Source: Bacillota bacterium (GTDB taxonomy: Bacteria > Bacillota > Clostridia > Lachnospirales > Lachnospiraceae). From it: a DNA stretch of 64,000 bases. The stretch's first letter is position 1; every line of letters starts with the position of its first letter. A model generated the notes under the pieces. The model was not told the DNA's origin. It saw nothing but the letters and a program-made list of their open reading frames with translations, and did no database searches. The stretch lies in assembly GCA_023386815.1 (NCBI GenBank), contig JAEWIZ010000026.1, forward strand, positions 171,666-235,665. Direction: 5' to 3'. The translations under genes and the position numbers were made by a program. Positions 43,152 to 52,197 of this stretch are shown piece after piece.

Positions 43152-45236
43152 ATGAGAAAATCATGGAAAGCAGGCTTATTCGGTCTGTTTTTCTTTTTGT
43201 CTATGGTAGGCATATTTGCAATGGCTCCATCGCAGCAAGTAATGGCTGGTACCTTTGATAATGCAGTACAGTTTTATAATCGATATGGATCTGATATTGT
43301 ATTTAAGGATGGATATTTCTATTATGCGACTAGGGGGAAAGAAGCTGGATCAGATGCAAGCACTACCCATTGGGGAACCATTGGTTATCGAATGCAGGTC
43401 AATACAGATACCAAGTCAGTGTATATTTATTTTGATTTGTCCGGATATACAGTAGAGACAGTGGATGAAGTGTATTCCGGTGGTTATGTTTATGATTTGT
43501 GCAGAATTAATCTTAGCTATGTGAAATCTAAACTGGCTCAGAAAAACAAGACCGCATATAATGAGTTCATCATAAGTGGGGGCTATTTAGTAGTGGATAG
43601 TTGCATGGTAACCATCAAAATTGATAAGTACGGAAATGAAACAAACAGTGGTTCTATGGACGATTACGGAAACTTCTCCGGAAAAGTTTATACTGATTAT
43701 GATGGGATAGCGAATGCTGCTCCATGGAGTAATCCAAGTTCCCTTAAGAGTTATTTTACTAAAACCATAAATTATGAAACGGTGCTAAAGTCAAGGCAGA
43801 TTGTGTATGTAAGATATCAGGATAAAGAGGGAGATTATGGCGATTACAGTGCAGTAATTAACCGTGACTATGTGTATGGTGAGACGGTATCCTGGTCGAG
43901 GGACGAAGATACTTGTTACAATGAAGCAAGTATTTCTTATACTGCAAAACTGGATAAGACCTCCTATATTTCTGTGAGCAGAAAGAAATATATTCAGAGT
44001 GTTTATGTAAAGTACCAGGATGCAAGTGGTGATTATAGTGATGATTGGACATTAATAAACAGCCAAAATATATATTATGGAGCTAGCTTTGAGTGGTCAT
44101 ATGATGAAACAGCTACCTATAACGAGAATTCAGTTAGTAAGTATACCGTAAAGCTACAGAAAAATCATTATATCTATATTACCAGAAAAACATATTCTGT
44201 TAGTGTAAGTGCAGGTAACGGGGTTGGCAGTGTATCTGGTGGGGGTAGTTATTACTATGGTGCCAGTTGTACGGTTGATGCTACTGTAAAGACCGGGTAT
44301 ACCTGGGGTAATTGGAGCGGAACATACTCCTCGACTTTTAAGAAATACACCTTTACTGTTAAAGGGACTGTGAGTTTGAAAGCGAACGCAGAGGCAAATA
44401 CTTATTATATTGAATTTCATTCAAATGGTGGCAATGGAACAATGGAAAAGCTAACCTGTAAGTATGATCAGACCTACACATTGCCGGTTATGAGCTTTGT
44501 TCCTCCATCTAATCCATGCAGTTACATTGGGTGGAATACAAATGCTGGAGCATATACACCTAGTTTTATTGAGAGACAGCAGATTCAAAATCTGACAAGT
44601 ACAAATGGTTATACAATTCACTTTTATGCTATCTGGGATTATGCTCCTGGGCTTACTACTTCCAACCGGTTCTTTACCTTATACGAAGCAAAAACAGGAA
44701 TAATAACGCAGGCAGAGCTACTTAGGACAGTAACATCGTCTGACCGAGAGGATGGAATAACGCAGGTTAAAGTGAAAAATTATTCTTCATCTATGTTCAC
44801 CGGTTTAACAGGCTCTCGAGAGTTGATTATTACTTACACCACTACAGACAGTAAAAATAACGTGGCGGAGAAGCAGGTAAAAGTAACGATAGTTGATACG
44901 AGTGCGATGGTAGAGGGACCGCTGGATTTTGACGGGAGAAAACAATATGCCAGGTTCATTGATGCAAAGTATTATTTACAGCCTTATGAAAAAGGAGGTT
45001 TAGAACTGACTTCCAAGTGGAAAACGGATGTGACTTTTCGAGATACACTGTCATCTGCAATGAAGAATGTGAAAGGAAAAGATGGTAACTGGTCACATGT
45101 TGTACAGACCTGGGTGTTTACAAAGGAGGATATTGATCAGGTAAAAGTGTATATAACGTACAATGAGATGGGGAAGACAAAGAATGATATGGCTTTGTTA
45201 CACTTTAGAGTACAATTTGGAAGGTTTAAAGATTAA
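43152..45236 (+). CDS. large secreted surface protein with InlB-like repeats
   Basis: Signal peptide (1-33, cleaved near VMA-G). A 200-residue N-terminal domain follows, then two related 75-residue repeats (YVRYQDKEGDYGDYS and YVKYQDASGDYSDDW, each ending in Y-I-S/Y-V/I-S/T-R-K), a bacterial repeat domain (GNWSGTYSSTFKKYTFTV), an InlB B-like repeat (IEFHSNGGNGTM ... HFYAIWD) and Ig-like modules. No LPXTG sorting signal or C-terminal membrane helix is seen, so it is either released or held by the pilus proteins. As last gene of the pilus module it is the obvious adhesin candidate for contact with recipient cells. Confidence 0.78.
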   Translation: MRKSWKAGLFGLFFFLSMVGIFAMAPSQQVMAGTFDNAVQFYNRYGSDIVFKDGYFYYATRGKEAGSDASTTHWGTIGYRMQVNTDTKSVYIYFDLSGYTVETVDEVYSGGYVYDLCRINLSYVKSKLAQKNKTAYNEFIISGGYLVVDSCMVTIKIDKYGNETNSGSMDDYGNFSGKVYTDYDGIANAAPWSNPSSLKSYFTKTINYETVLKSRQIVYVRYQDKEGDYGDYSAVINRDYVYGETVSWSRDEDTCYNEASISYTAKLDKTSYISVSRKKYIQSVYVKYQDASGDYSDDWTLINSQNIYYGASFEWSYDETATYNENSVSKYTVKLQKNHYIYITRKTYSVSVSAGNGVGSVSGGGSYYYGASCTVDATVKTGYTWGNWSGTYSSTFKKYTFTVKGTVSLKANAEANTYYIEFHSNGGNGTMEKLTCKYDQTYTLPVMSFVPPSNPCSYIGWNTNAGAYTPSFIERQQIQNLTSTNGYTIHFYAIWDYAPGLTTSNRFFTLYEAKTGIITQAELLRTVTSSDREDGITQVKVKNYSSSMFTGLTGSRELIITYTTTDSKNNVAEKQVKVTIVDTSAMVEGPLDFDGRKQYARFIDAKYYLQPYEKGGLELTSKWKTDVTFRDTLSSAMKNVKGKDGNWSHVVQTWVFTKEDIDQVKVYITYNEMGKTKNDMALLHFRVQFGRFKD

Positions 45237-45400
45237 TTTTATTCTGAAATATAGGTGTAGGTCGGCATTGATGTATATTTAAAAGACTTACTTAAATTTT
45301 TTAAAAGTTTACTACAAGAATTTAACAATGGTATTAATGAATGTGAAAGACTATAATTATATTGCTTTCGTATTAATATGAATACTAGCAGTTAACGAGA

Positions 45401-45712
45401 ATGGAGCATAGAGAAAAAATGGAGTTTTTTAGACTTTGTATCATTTTTATAGTTTTTTACACTGCTTTTGATTGGATAATCAAGAAGGTAGATATACATA
45501 GAAAGATCTTTGATAATCCTCGTAGAAGAAAATATGTTAAATTTCTTTTAGTTTTGATACTCATTATTTTTATTTTTTCTCTTCAATATGTTCAATATGA
45601 ATTGCAAGAGAGATTTGGTAAGCATAGTTACATTAGTATTGGAGAAGCTGCATTTTTAGGTGCTACATATACCAATTTTGGGCAGTATATATGGAAAAGA
45701 AGTAAGAAATAA
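45401..45712 (+). CDS. small membrane protein of unknown function
   Basis: 103 residues with hydrophobic segments at about 10-26 and 46-64. Basic C-terminus. The start at 45401 or the ATG at 45419 are both possible. No family recognised. First gene of the cargo block after the pilus module; a TATAAT at about 45351 may be its -10. Confidence 0.5.
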   Translation: MEHREKMEFFRLCIIFIVFYTAFDWIIKKVDIHRKIFDNPRRRKYVKFLLVLILIIFIFSLQYVQYELQERFGKHSYISIGEAAFLGATYTNFGQYIWKRSKK

Positions 45713-45791
45713 GATAATGCATAGCTATAAGAGATGAATGGAAACAATGCTGTATGACCTTGTAAACGTAGAAATAGCTGATCATTAAAAT

Positions 45792-46646
45792 ATGATTAAT
45801 TATTGGAAAATAGGAGAATTGCGTGTGGATATTGAAGATGTTCTATCATTAAGAGATAGGGTAAGATGGGGATCTCAAGAAAGAATTACTATAACATTAC
45901 TATTAAATGAAACCACTTTTGAGTATGTACGAATTTATGATTTGGAACAAATTAGAGAATACCCATATGTTAAAAGTATTATTATTGCAGGTCTAAAACA
46001 AGCAGATTTCGAACGCTTTATTACGGATTTTGCTAATCAGTTTGAGGTTATTCAATTTTGGAAATGTCCATATATTAGTGATTTGACATCCCTTGAAACC
46101 TTAAGAAATGTCAAGTTTATAACGTATTTCTGGAATCAGCGAGCAACGAGGTTGTGGGACATGTCCAGTAATAGGTCACTTATCGGCCTTGAGTTTGAAT
46201 GTTTTACGCGTATGCATTTACTAGATGATATTATGACTGCAGAAAACCTTAGGTATTTAGTTTTAGACAGAGGTATTGCATTGGGAAATTATTCGATAAG
46301 CTCGTTATGGCCTTTGATTAAATGTAAATCATTAGAGTATCTTTCTTTTAACACATTTATTGAAGATCATAACCCTATGCCTTTATTACAAATATCGAAT
46401 CTCAAAGAACTTATATTTCCAACTAATATGTTTACTACAGAAGAAATTGCTATGTTAACTGCAAAACTTCCTAATGTTGAGTGTAATGCATTTGTTCCTT
46501 ATATTTGCTTTGATAGTATCACAGGAAAATCTGTTTTAATTGTTGGGAAGCGAAAACCATGGCTTGATCCAGATAAAGATGCAAAACGTATTGATAAGTA
46601 TAAAAAGCAATTTGAGACGCTTGTAGAGAAATACAAACAGAGCTAG
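45792..46646 (+). CDS. leucine-rich-repeat-like protein, possible immunity protein
   Basis: 284 residues with irregular repeats of the type L-x-x-L-x-x-L/I spaced 22-25 apart (SLETLRNVKFITYFW, ENLRYLVLDRG, KSLEYLSFNT, SNLKELIFP). No signal peptide. Such solitary LRR-like proteins are often immunity proteins of polymorphic toxins, and its two neighbours are of immunity type. The function is inferred from context. Confidence 0.55.
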   Translation: MINYWKIGELRVDIEDVLSLRDRVRWGSQERITITLLLNETTFEYVRIYDLEQIREYPYVKSIIIAGLKQADFERFITDFANQFEVIQFWKCPYISDLTSLETLRNVKFITYFWNQRATRLWDMSSNRSLIGLEFECFTRMHLLDDIMTAENLRYLVLDRGIALGNYSISSLWPLIKCKSLEYLSFNTFIEDHNPMPLLQISNLKELIFPTNMFTTEEIAMLTAKLPNVECNAFVPYICFDSITGKSVLIVGKRKPWLDPDKDAKRIDKYKKQFETLVEKYKQS

Positions 46647-46793
46647 TATGACAAGCCAGTTACCAATAAGAGTTTTTCGCAGGAACATGTTTAGATATTG
46701 TTCTATATTAAAGACTTATAGATATAAAATCCAAGATTTGATAGGAAGCATATATTCGGTTATCGAGGTGTTTTCATTAGAAGCACCTTCTCA

Positions 46794-46952
46794 ATGAAAA
46801 ATCTTGATGGTGATCCAATTAAATGCCTTGGTAGGATGATAATTGTTGACGGTTATAATTTCCTCTATTACATAGATCTCACTGGAAGTAGGGAAGGGAA
46901 GTATCGCTGTGAAGATGAATTTCATGATGTTATTCAAATCTATTCATATTGA
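46794..46952 (+). CDS. 52-residue open frame, perhaps a fragment
   Basis: MKNLDGDPIKCLGRMIIVDG... with an aromatic, beta-strand-like composition, no good ribosome site and no continuation upstream. It may be the 3' relic of a longer immunity-type gene. The rest of the 46647-47017 gap shows only a weak hairpin near 46765. Confidence 0.3.
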   Translation: MKNLDGDPIKCLGRMIIVDGYNFLYYIDLTGSREGKYRCEDEFHDVIQIYSY

Positions 46953-47017
46953 GTAGATGGTTTTATAATTTAATATTATTTTGATTATTTTATGACATAT
47001 GATTGAGGATGGTGTTG

Positions 47018-47917
47018 ATGCAATTTTTTAAAAAGAAAAAGAAAGTGATGCAAGACATTAAGAATACTAATTTTAAAGAAATATTTACCAAGATACAGCG
47101 CAATTCAATACAAATGAATTTTGTGAAATCTGATACTATATCTATCGGCAAAAGTAAATTTGGAGGTGTGCCCCACTTGCCCAAAACCTATCATTGGCCA
47201 TATTATACAAGTGATATACAGGAAGGTTCGGGTATAAGTAATATAATGAGCAGACCTTTAGCATTTATGATGCAAATAAACTGTATGGACATAAAGAATT
47301 TTGATATTGAAATGGAGCTACCTCATAATGGTATATTATATTTTTTTTATGAGATGCAGTCGCAGAAATGGGGATTTGATCCGGAGGATAAAGGAAGTGC
47401 TGTTATTTACTACTATGACGGAGAATTTTCCGAATTAAGTGAAGACTCTTATCCAGATGATTTGCCGGATGAATTTCAATTTCCCGAACATAATATTGCT
47501 TTTAGTAATCAATACGAGGTGCCTTCCTATGAGGAATATAATTATGATCAGATTGACACGGATTACTGGGACGTTTATGATGAAAACAAACAATTATATG
47601 GATACACAATACAAGAGGAGTATTCTAATAAACTTTTGGGCTATGCTGATTTGATACAAGGCGATATGCTATCTGAGTGCCAATTGGCTAGTAACGGGGT
47701 ATATTGCGGTAGCCCGGAAGGATATGATACTGAAATAGCAAAAGCATTAGTTACCAACCGGCAGGATTGGGTTTTGTTGGCTCAAATTTCTAGTATTATG
47801 AGCGAAGAATTTGAACTAATGTTTGGCGATTGTGGAAGCATATACTTTTATATTAAGAAAGACGATCTTAAGAATAAAAAATTTAATAATAATTGGCTTA
47901 TTTTACAATGCGGCTAA
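47018..47917 (+). CDS. DUF1963 (YwqG) family protein
   Basis: 300 residues. SKFGGVPHLPKTYHWPYYT, PLAFMMQINCMDI and NGILYFFYEMQ are the hallmarks of DUF1963, a family found beside SMI1/KNR4-type immunity genes. The ATG at 47018 has GAGG 9 bases upstream and starts with a poly-Lys run. The final residues (MFGDCGSIYFYIKKDDL) match the family end. Probably a cytoplasmic immunity or antitoxin-like protein. Confidence 0.82.
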   Translation: MQFFKKKKKVMQDIKNTNFKEIFTKIQRNSIQMNFVKSDTISIGKSKFGGVPHLPKTYHWPYYTSDIQEGSGISNIMSRPLAFMMQINCMDIKNFDIEMELPHNGILYFFYEMQSQKWGFDPEDKGSAVIYYYDGEFSELSEDSYPDDLPDEFQFPEHNIAFSNQYEVPSYEEYNYDQIDTDYWDVYDENKQLYGYTIQEEYSNKLLGYADLIQGDMLSECQLASNGVYCGSPEGYDTEIAKALVTNRQDWVLLAQISSIMSEEFELMFGDCGSIYFYIKKDDLKNKKFNNNWLILQCG

Positions 47918-47978
47918 TTATCATTCCTATAATTGATCATAAGAAGACAGTATTAGGAATAAGTTATGAGAGGTCTAA

Positions 47979-48407
47979 ATGAAATCATATTCTATTGCTT
48001 CAGAGTCACCAAATATACAGTTTGAAATTACTGATATCAATGTATCAAAAGAAGACTATTACAGTGGAAATCCTTATAATACAACATTTTATGTAAAGAC
48101 AGTCTCAGGAGATTTTGCAGGAGTTTCATTATTTGAGTGTAATATAAAAGACTTTATTGATTTTGTAAAAGGAATTAATGATCTATATTATTTTAGAATA
48201 AAGGAGTTAGAATTTAATGACATTTGTTATGGTTCAACTATTAAGATAGCCATAGATAAATCAGGTCATGTTACTATCTCTGGTAACATATACGGACAAT
48301 CCATGGAGCATAGTTTAACTTTTACCTTTATTACAGACCAGACTGCAATCGAGAACTTTAGTAAGTCCTTATATAAAAATTATGTAATAGAAAGCCCTAT
48401 AAAATAA
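47979..48407 (+). CDS. WapI-like immunity protein
   Basis: 142 residues, cytoplasmic, with the SGNIYGQSMEHSLTFTFITDQTAIENF ending typical of the WapI-type immunity fold that neutralises contact-dependent WapA-like toxins. GAGAGG lies before the ATG. No toxin gene is in the window, so it may be an orphan that protects the host against related strains. Confidence 0.55.
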   Translation: MKSYSIASESPNIQFEITDINVSKEDYYSGNPYNTTFYVKTVSGDFAGVSLFECNIKDFIDFVKGINDLYYFRIKELEFNDICYGSTIKIAIDKSGHVTISGNIYGQSMEHSLTFTFITDQTAIENFSKSLYKNYVIESPIK

Positions 48408-48421
48408 TAATTATTCATGAG

Positions 48422-48447
48422 CCAGTAGTAACCCTACTGGTTTTTTT
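48422..48447 (+). terminator. Rho-independent terminator after the cargo block
   Basis: CCAGTAG and CTACTGG form a 7-bp stem with a 5-base loop, followed by seven T. Confidence 0.9.
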
Positions 48448-48479
48448 GTACCCATTTTTAGAAGGAAAGGAGACAACGT

Positions 48480-48590
48480 ATGTTAAAGTATAAACGTCAG
48501 AAGATTCCACCATAGCAGTGCATCTTCAAAATTGAATAAAAAACCAATCCCGGGAGATATGAGCCATCTTGTATCTCCCTCATTTTATTT
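48480..48590 (+). promoter_or_regulatory. leader peptide (11 residues) with attenuator-like hairpin
   Basis: AAAGGAG is followed by MLKYKRQKIPP and stop (48480-48515). Then GGGAGATA (48552) and TATCTCCC (48572) form an 8-bp stem followed by TCATTTTATTT. The next gene starts 18 bases further. A short, well-initiated basic peptide before a terminator-like hairpin is the layout of an attenuator. Confidence 0.5.
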
Positions 48591-48607
48591 CCAGGAGGAA
48601 AAATTTT

Positions 48608-49612
48608 ATGATGAATTACGAATTATTCAAAGAAGTGGTGGCAGAGAAGATTTTAGGTTACATGCCTTCGGAATATCAGATCAGCAAAGTTGAAATTCAT
48701 GCAGTATCTAAAGTTAATCAAACCTTAGATGGACTTAATATTATCCCAGCCGATGAAAGAAGTACCAAGGTCACACCGACCATCTACGTTAACAAGATGT
48801 ATGAGCATTATAAAGAGTGCAATGACTTAGAAGAGGTATTGCAAACCGCAGCTTCTTCCATAGAAAAGGCTTTTCACCAAGTACCGGATCATCTTCCTAT
48901 GCTTAACTTTGAGCAAGCGAAAGACAATATAATTATGCAGTTAGTGAATACCGAGCAGAACAAGGGGATGCTTGAGACTCTTCCTCACCGTGCATTCCAG
49001 GACTTATCCATTATCTATCGCTGGTTAGTGAATAAAGACAACGAGGGTATCTCAAGTACTGTAGTCAACAATAGTTTGGCTGAAAAGCTTGACATGAGCG
49101 AAGAACAGTTGTTTCAAGCTGCTGTTGTCAATACAAAGAGACTTCTGCCACCAACCATTCGTTCCATGAATGATGTTATCCGGGATATGTTTCTAAATGA
49201 TGGAATGCCAGGTGAAATAGCAGATATGATGATTGGAGAAATACCGGATGATAGAGCAATGTATGTGATTTCTAATGACAGAGGAGTAAACGGTGCAGCT
49301 TCTATGTTATATGAAGATGGGCTGCATATTCTAGCAGAAAAACTAGGCTCTGACCTTTACATTATGCCTTCATCCGTGCATGAGGTCATTGCAGTTTCTT
49401 CCAATTTAGGTGATCCAAACGAGTTAGCCCAGATGGTGGCTGAAATAAATATGGGTCAGGTATCCCTAGAAGAAAGACTTTCCAATCAGGTTTACCTTTA
49501 TGACATGGAATTAAGAAAATTGTGCTTGGCAACAGATACTCCAAACAAAAGACTGGATGGTATTGTAGCAGAACCATGTTTAATCTATGATGCCAAAAAT
49601 CAATCCAGGTAG
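48608..49612 (+). CDS. DUF5688 family protein
   Basis: About 335 residues, cytoplasmic, with the family's wording (MNYELFKEVVAEKILGYMP, VTPTIYVNKMYEHYKE, DLYIMPSSVHEVIAV, NQVYLYDMELRKLCLA). Known mainly from conjugative elements of clostridia; function not known. The ATG at 48608 follows CAGGAGG. It starts the replication/mobilisation-associated gene block. Confidence 0.85.
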   Translation: MMNYELFKEVVAEKILGYMPSEYQISKVEIHAVSKVNQTLDGLNIIPADERSTKVTPTIYVNKMYEHYKECNDLEEVLQTAASSIEKAFHQVPDHLPMLNFEQAKDNIIMQLVNTEQNKGMLETLPHRAFQDLSIIYRWLVNKDNEGISSTVVNNSLAEKLDMSEEQLFQAAVVNTKRLLPPTIRSMNDVIRDMFLNDGMPGEIADMMIGEIPDDRAMYVISNDRGVNGAASMLYEDGLHILAEKLGSDLYIMPSSVHEVIAVSSNLGDPNELAQMVAEINMGQVSLEERLSNQVYLYDMELRKLCLATDTPNKRLDGIVAEPCLIYDAKNQSR

Positions 49613-49679
49613 AATTGAGCCATGATGACCAAAGGAAGAATTCTATAGAATATTGATATCAATATAATGGAGAAATCTT

Positions 49680-49838
49680 ATGAAACGGAGAAAATACATG
49701 ATACAGAAGAAGCAAATGGAACAGGTAGCCACCATGGAACAGATCGTTCAATTCGTTAAGGAAAGCAGCGACGAGTTCATCCTTCATGTTACGTTTGGGG
49801 AGGAGGCGGAGTTCGATGCCAAGAAAGAACCCATTTAA
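49680..49838 (+). CDS. 52-residue hypothetical protein overlapping the JAB gene
   Basis: MKRRKYMIQKKQMEQV, then a helix and an acidic end. Its ATG lies behind ATGGAGAAATCT and its last 23 bases overlap the next gene in another frame. Small proteins in this position are regular in such elements. No function can be given. Confidence 0.5.
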   Translation: MKRRKYMIQKKQMEQVATMEQIVQFVKESSDEFILHVTFGEEAEFDAKKEPI

Positions 49839-50355
49839 ACTTAATGTAGTATCCATAAGATTGGTTAAGGATACGGCTTTATTTTCAGAACATCGAATTG
49901 TTAGCCCGCAGGATGCGGTGGATGTTATCGGAAAGCAGCTTTGTGAAATGGACAGGGAGGTCTTATGTGTGATCAATCTAAAATCAGACGGAACACCAAT
50001 TAATTGTCACTTTGCAAGTATAGGTGCACTAAATCAATCACTGGCACACCCGAGGGAACTGTTTAAGTCCAGTATTTTATCCAATGCTGCTAATATCATT
50101 CTTTTGCATTGCCATCCCTCCGGTTCATTACAGCCCTCCAAAGAAGACACATCCATAACTGATCGAATGATTAAAGTTTGCAGCTTAATTGGAATTCCGC
50201 TCCTAGACCACATTATTGTAGGTGGCGATAATAGACAGTATTTTAGTTTCAAGGAGAAAGATATCTTATCAAATCCTTATAATGTGTTTCAGACTGATTA
50301 TCATTCACTGGATTTTGAGTCTCCTATGGTAGCCGAGAAAGGGAAAAAACGGTGA
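49816..50355 (+). CDS. JAB (RadC-like) domain protein
   Basis: About 179 residues with a JAMM-type metal site: His98, His100 in LLHCHPSGSLQPSKED and Asp111. RadC-like JAB proteins are frequent on mobile elements; peptidase activity is not proven. The ATG at 49816 follows GGGGAGGAGGCGG; the ATG at 49786 lacks a site. The next gene starts 4 bp after the stop. Confidence 0.85.
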   Translation: MPRKNPFKLNVVSIRLVKDTALFSEHRIVSPQDAVDVIGKQLCEMDREVLCVINLKSDGTPINCHFASIGALNQSLAHPRELFKSSILSNAANIILLHCHPSGSLQPSKEDTSITDRMIKVCSLIGIPLLDHIIVGGDNRQYFSFKEKDILSNPYNVFQTDYHSLDFESPMVAEKGKKR

Positions 50356-50359
50356 TGAT

Positions 50360-51370
50360 ATGGAGCGATTTACTGAGGAAGAACTTGTGATTGCAAAGAG
50401 TGTTGATTTAACAGTGGTAGCTTCTAGCCTCGGGTATACCGTAAAGAGAATTGGAAGATATCATACCCTGAAGGAAATGGATTCTATCCGAATTTACAAC
50501 AGAAGCCATTGGTATCGCTGGTCCAGACGATATGAAAAGGGAGAGAATGGGGGTTCCCAGATAGATTTCCTTCGGGTCTTCTGTGGAATGGATGTGAAGA
50601 CAGCGGTATTTTGGTTACTTGATTTTGCTGGTTATAGCAAAATTCATGAAGCCAAGGGAAAGGTAATGCTTAAGAATCAGATGATGGAAAAGAGAGAGGT
50701 AGAAAAGCAGTTCGTCCTGCCAGAAGAGGCCTTAGACAATGCATATCTTTATTCCTATCTTAGTCAGGAGCGGAGAATCAGCAGGAATGTCATTGATTAT
50801 TTTGTTGAGAGAGGTTTGATTTATGAGACCAGGCATTATCATAACATAGTATTTAAGGGTAATGATGCAGGTGGTGTTACTAGATTTGCCAGCATGAGGG
50901 GAGTCTTTGACAGAGAGGGTAAGACGTTTAAATGTGATGTGGCAGGCAATGATAAGAGGTTTGGTTTTAATGTAGTGAATGAAATGAGTACAGAACTGGT
51001 TGTGTTTGAAGCGGCTATAGATCTCATGAGTTATATGGACATTCATGGAGATTGGGAGTCAAATAAGCTGGCACTTGGTATGCTGGATGATGCACCGCTT
51101 GAGACTTTCTTAAATGAGCATCCTACAATTACTTTCATCCGTTTTTGTCTGGATAGCGACGAACCAGGAAGAAAAACAGCAATGCAGCTCTTTGAGAAGT
51201 ATCATGGTCTTGGATATGAAGTGAAAGACTGTCCTCCTCCTGCCGAATATAAGGACTATAATGAATGTCTTGTGGCAGCGAGTAGAAGTCTCACAGGAAG
51301 TGATGGTAAAACACACTGTCAAAATGGGCAAGTGATAGTAAAACGCATCATTAAAACTCTGAATTGGTAG
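50360..51370 (+). CDS. DUF3991 / TOPRIM primase-like protein
   Basis: 336 residues. The N-terminal region (SVDLTVVASSLGYTVK, then GGSQIDFLRVFCG) resembles a zinc-finger-less CHC2 primase domain, followed by DUF3991, and a TOPRIM-like domain with LVVFEAAIDLMSY and IRFCLDSDEPGRKTA. Probably makes primers for transferred single strands or for the element's own replication. The 3' end of the gene contains the first two of the six dyad repeats. Confidence 0.8.
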   Translation: MERFTEEELVIAKSVDLTVVASSLGYTVKRIGRYHTLKEMDSIRIYNRSHWYRWSRRYEKGENGGSQIDFLRVFCGMDVKTAVFWLLDFAGYSKIHEAKGKVMLKNQMMEKREVEKQFVLPEEALDNAYLYSYLSQERRISRNVIDYFVERGLIYETRHYHNIVFKGNDAGGVTRFASMRGVFDREGKTFKCDVAGNDKRFGFNVVNEMSTELVVFEAAIDLMSYMDIHGDWESNKLALGMLDDAPLETFLNEHPTITFIRFCLDSDEPGRKTAMQLFEKYHGLGYEVKDCPPPAEYKDYNECLVAASRSLTGSDGKTHCQNGQVIVKRIIKTLNW

Positions 51371-51514
51371 TAAAATGCACCATCACATATTTGATAGAAA
51401 ATCTATTCGAAATGATTGTATTAAAGATATGATGGTAAAATACACAGTCAAAGTGGATAAATGACGGTAAGATGTACTGTCATAAGCTTAAAATGGTGGT
51501 GTAATGCACCATCA
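51301..51514. repeat. six 21-bp dyad iterons at 32-bp phasing
   Basis: Copies of TGATGGT-N7-ACCATCA begin at 51301, 51333, 51365, 51430, 51462 and 51494. Steps are 32, 32, 65, 32 and 32, so one position is empty or eroded. 32 bp is close to three helical turns, so all sites face the same side of the DNA. Best copies are 51365 (3' half) and 51494. They end 20 bp before an oriT-like hairpin and precede the mobilisation genes. Confidence 0.85.
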
Positions 51515-51533
51515 AGACTATAGATCAGGGGTT

Positions 51534-51558
51534 TTAGGGGGATTCCCCTAACAAGTTG
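51534..51558 (+). other. oriT-like hairpin and candidate nick region
   Basis: TTAGGGG-GATT-CCCCTAA (51534-51551) is followed by CAAGTTGG. A short GC-rich hairpin with an adjacent unpaired tail directly before mobilisation genes is the usual plan of MOBP origins of transfer. The exact nick site cannot be read. Confidence 0.6.
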
Positions 51559-52197
51559 GCACTGTATTACAAAGTGCGTAACTTGCCATGTCCAGGTATC
51601 TACCTTGGGCATGGGAAGAAGGAGAATGACATACGAAACACAGGTAAAGGAGGTGTACCAAAAGCAGTGGAAAGAGAAGTTTTATTATTTACAAAACCAG
51701 AAGAACTGATTCAGTGGTTGGATGAAAATGATATTCTAATGGGGATTTCCATAGAAGATGCAGAATTACTTCTAGGCTATATGGAGGGTCATGATTATGC
51801 CATTGGAACCGATAAAAAAGGGAAACTCATCCGACAGGATCTGGCTGAAGAAGATGGTGATATTGAGGAGTACTCCATTGATGATATGATAGATACGGTA
51901 TGTGAATGGAACTATGAAATGATTCTGGATGCGGAGGCAAAGAAAAATACTTCAGGTAGTGATCGTAATTTCGTAGAAAAGCAAGACTATTTAGATAGTC
52001 TTAGGCAAGATCAAATTCAACTGGATGTGCTGTTTGATAAGACGGTCTATGGTAAAGAAATCGAAGAACTAGCCAGAAAGCTTGCAAGGGAAACGATCGA
52101 AGAAATCCAAAATGGAAAAAGACACGATAGTGTTGGCTTTAAGGTATCGGAGGAAGTCCGTGGATACAGTATGGAAAGCAAGGGGAGATTGAGGTAA
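51556..52197 (+). CDS. acidic mobilisation-region protein of unknown function
   Basis: 213 residues from a TTG directly at the hairpin, without a clear ribosome site, so the true start is uncertain. N-terminal basic stretch (YYKVRNLPCPGIYLGHGKK), then very acidic (EEDGDIEEYSIDDMID) and helical. It lies directly before mobC and may be an auxiliary relaxosome protein. No family recognised. Confidence 0.6.
   Translation: MALYYKVRNLPCPGIYLGHGKKENDIRNTGKGGVPKAVEREVLLFTKPEELIQWLDENDILMGISIEDAELLLGYMEGHDYAIGTDKKGKLIRQDLAEEDGDIEEYSIDDMIDTVCEWNYEMILDAEAKKNTSGSDRNFVEKQDYLDSLRQDQIQLDVLFDKTVYGKEIEELARKLARETIEEIQNGKRHDSVGFKVSEEVRGYSMESKGRLR

Noticed and set aside
51301..51514. CRISPR array
   Set aside because: Regular spacing suggested it, but the repeats are only 21 bp with 11-bp gaps, diverged, each a dyad, and partly within a gene; no cas genes are near.
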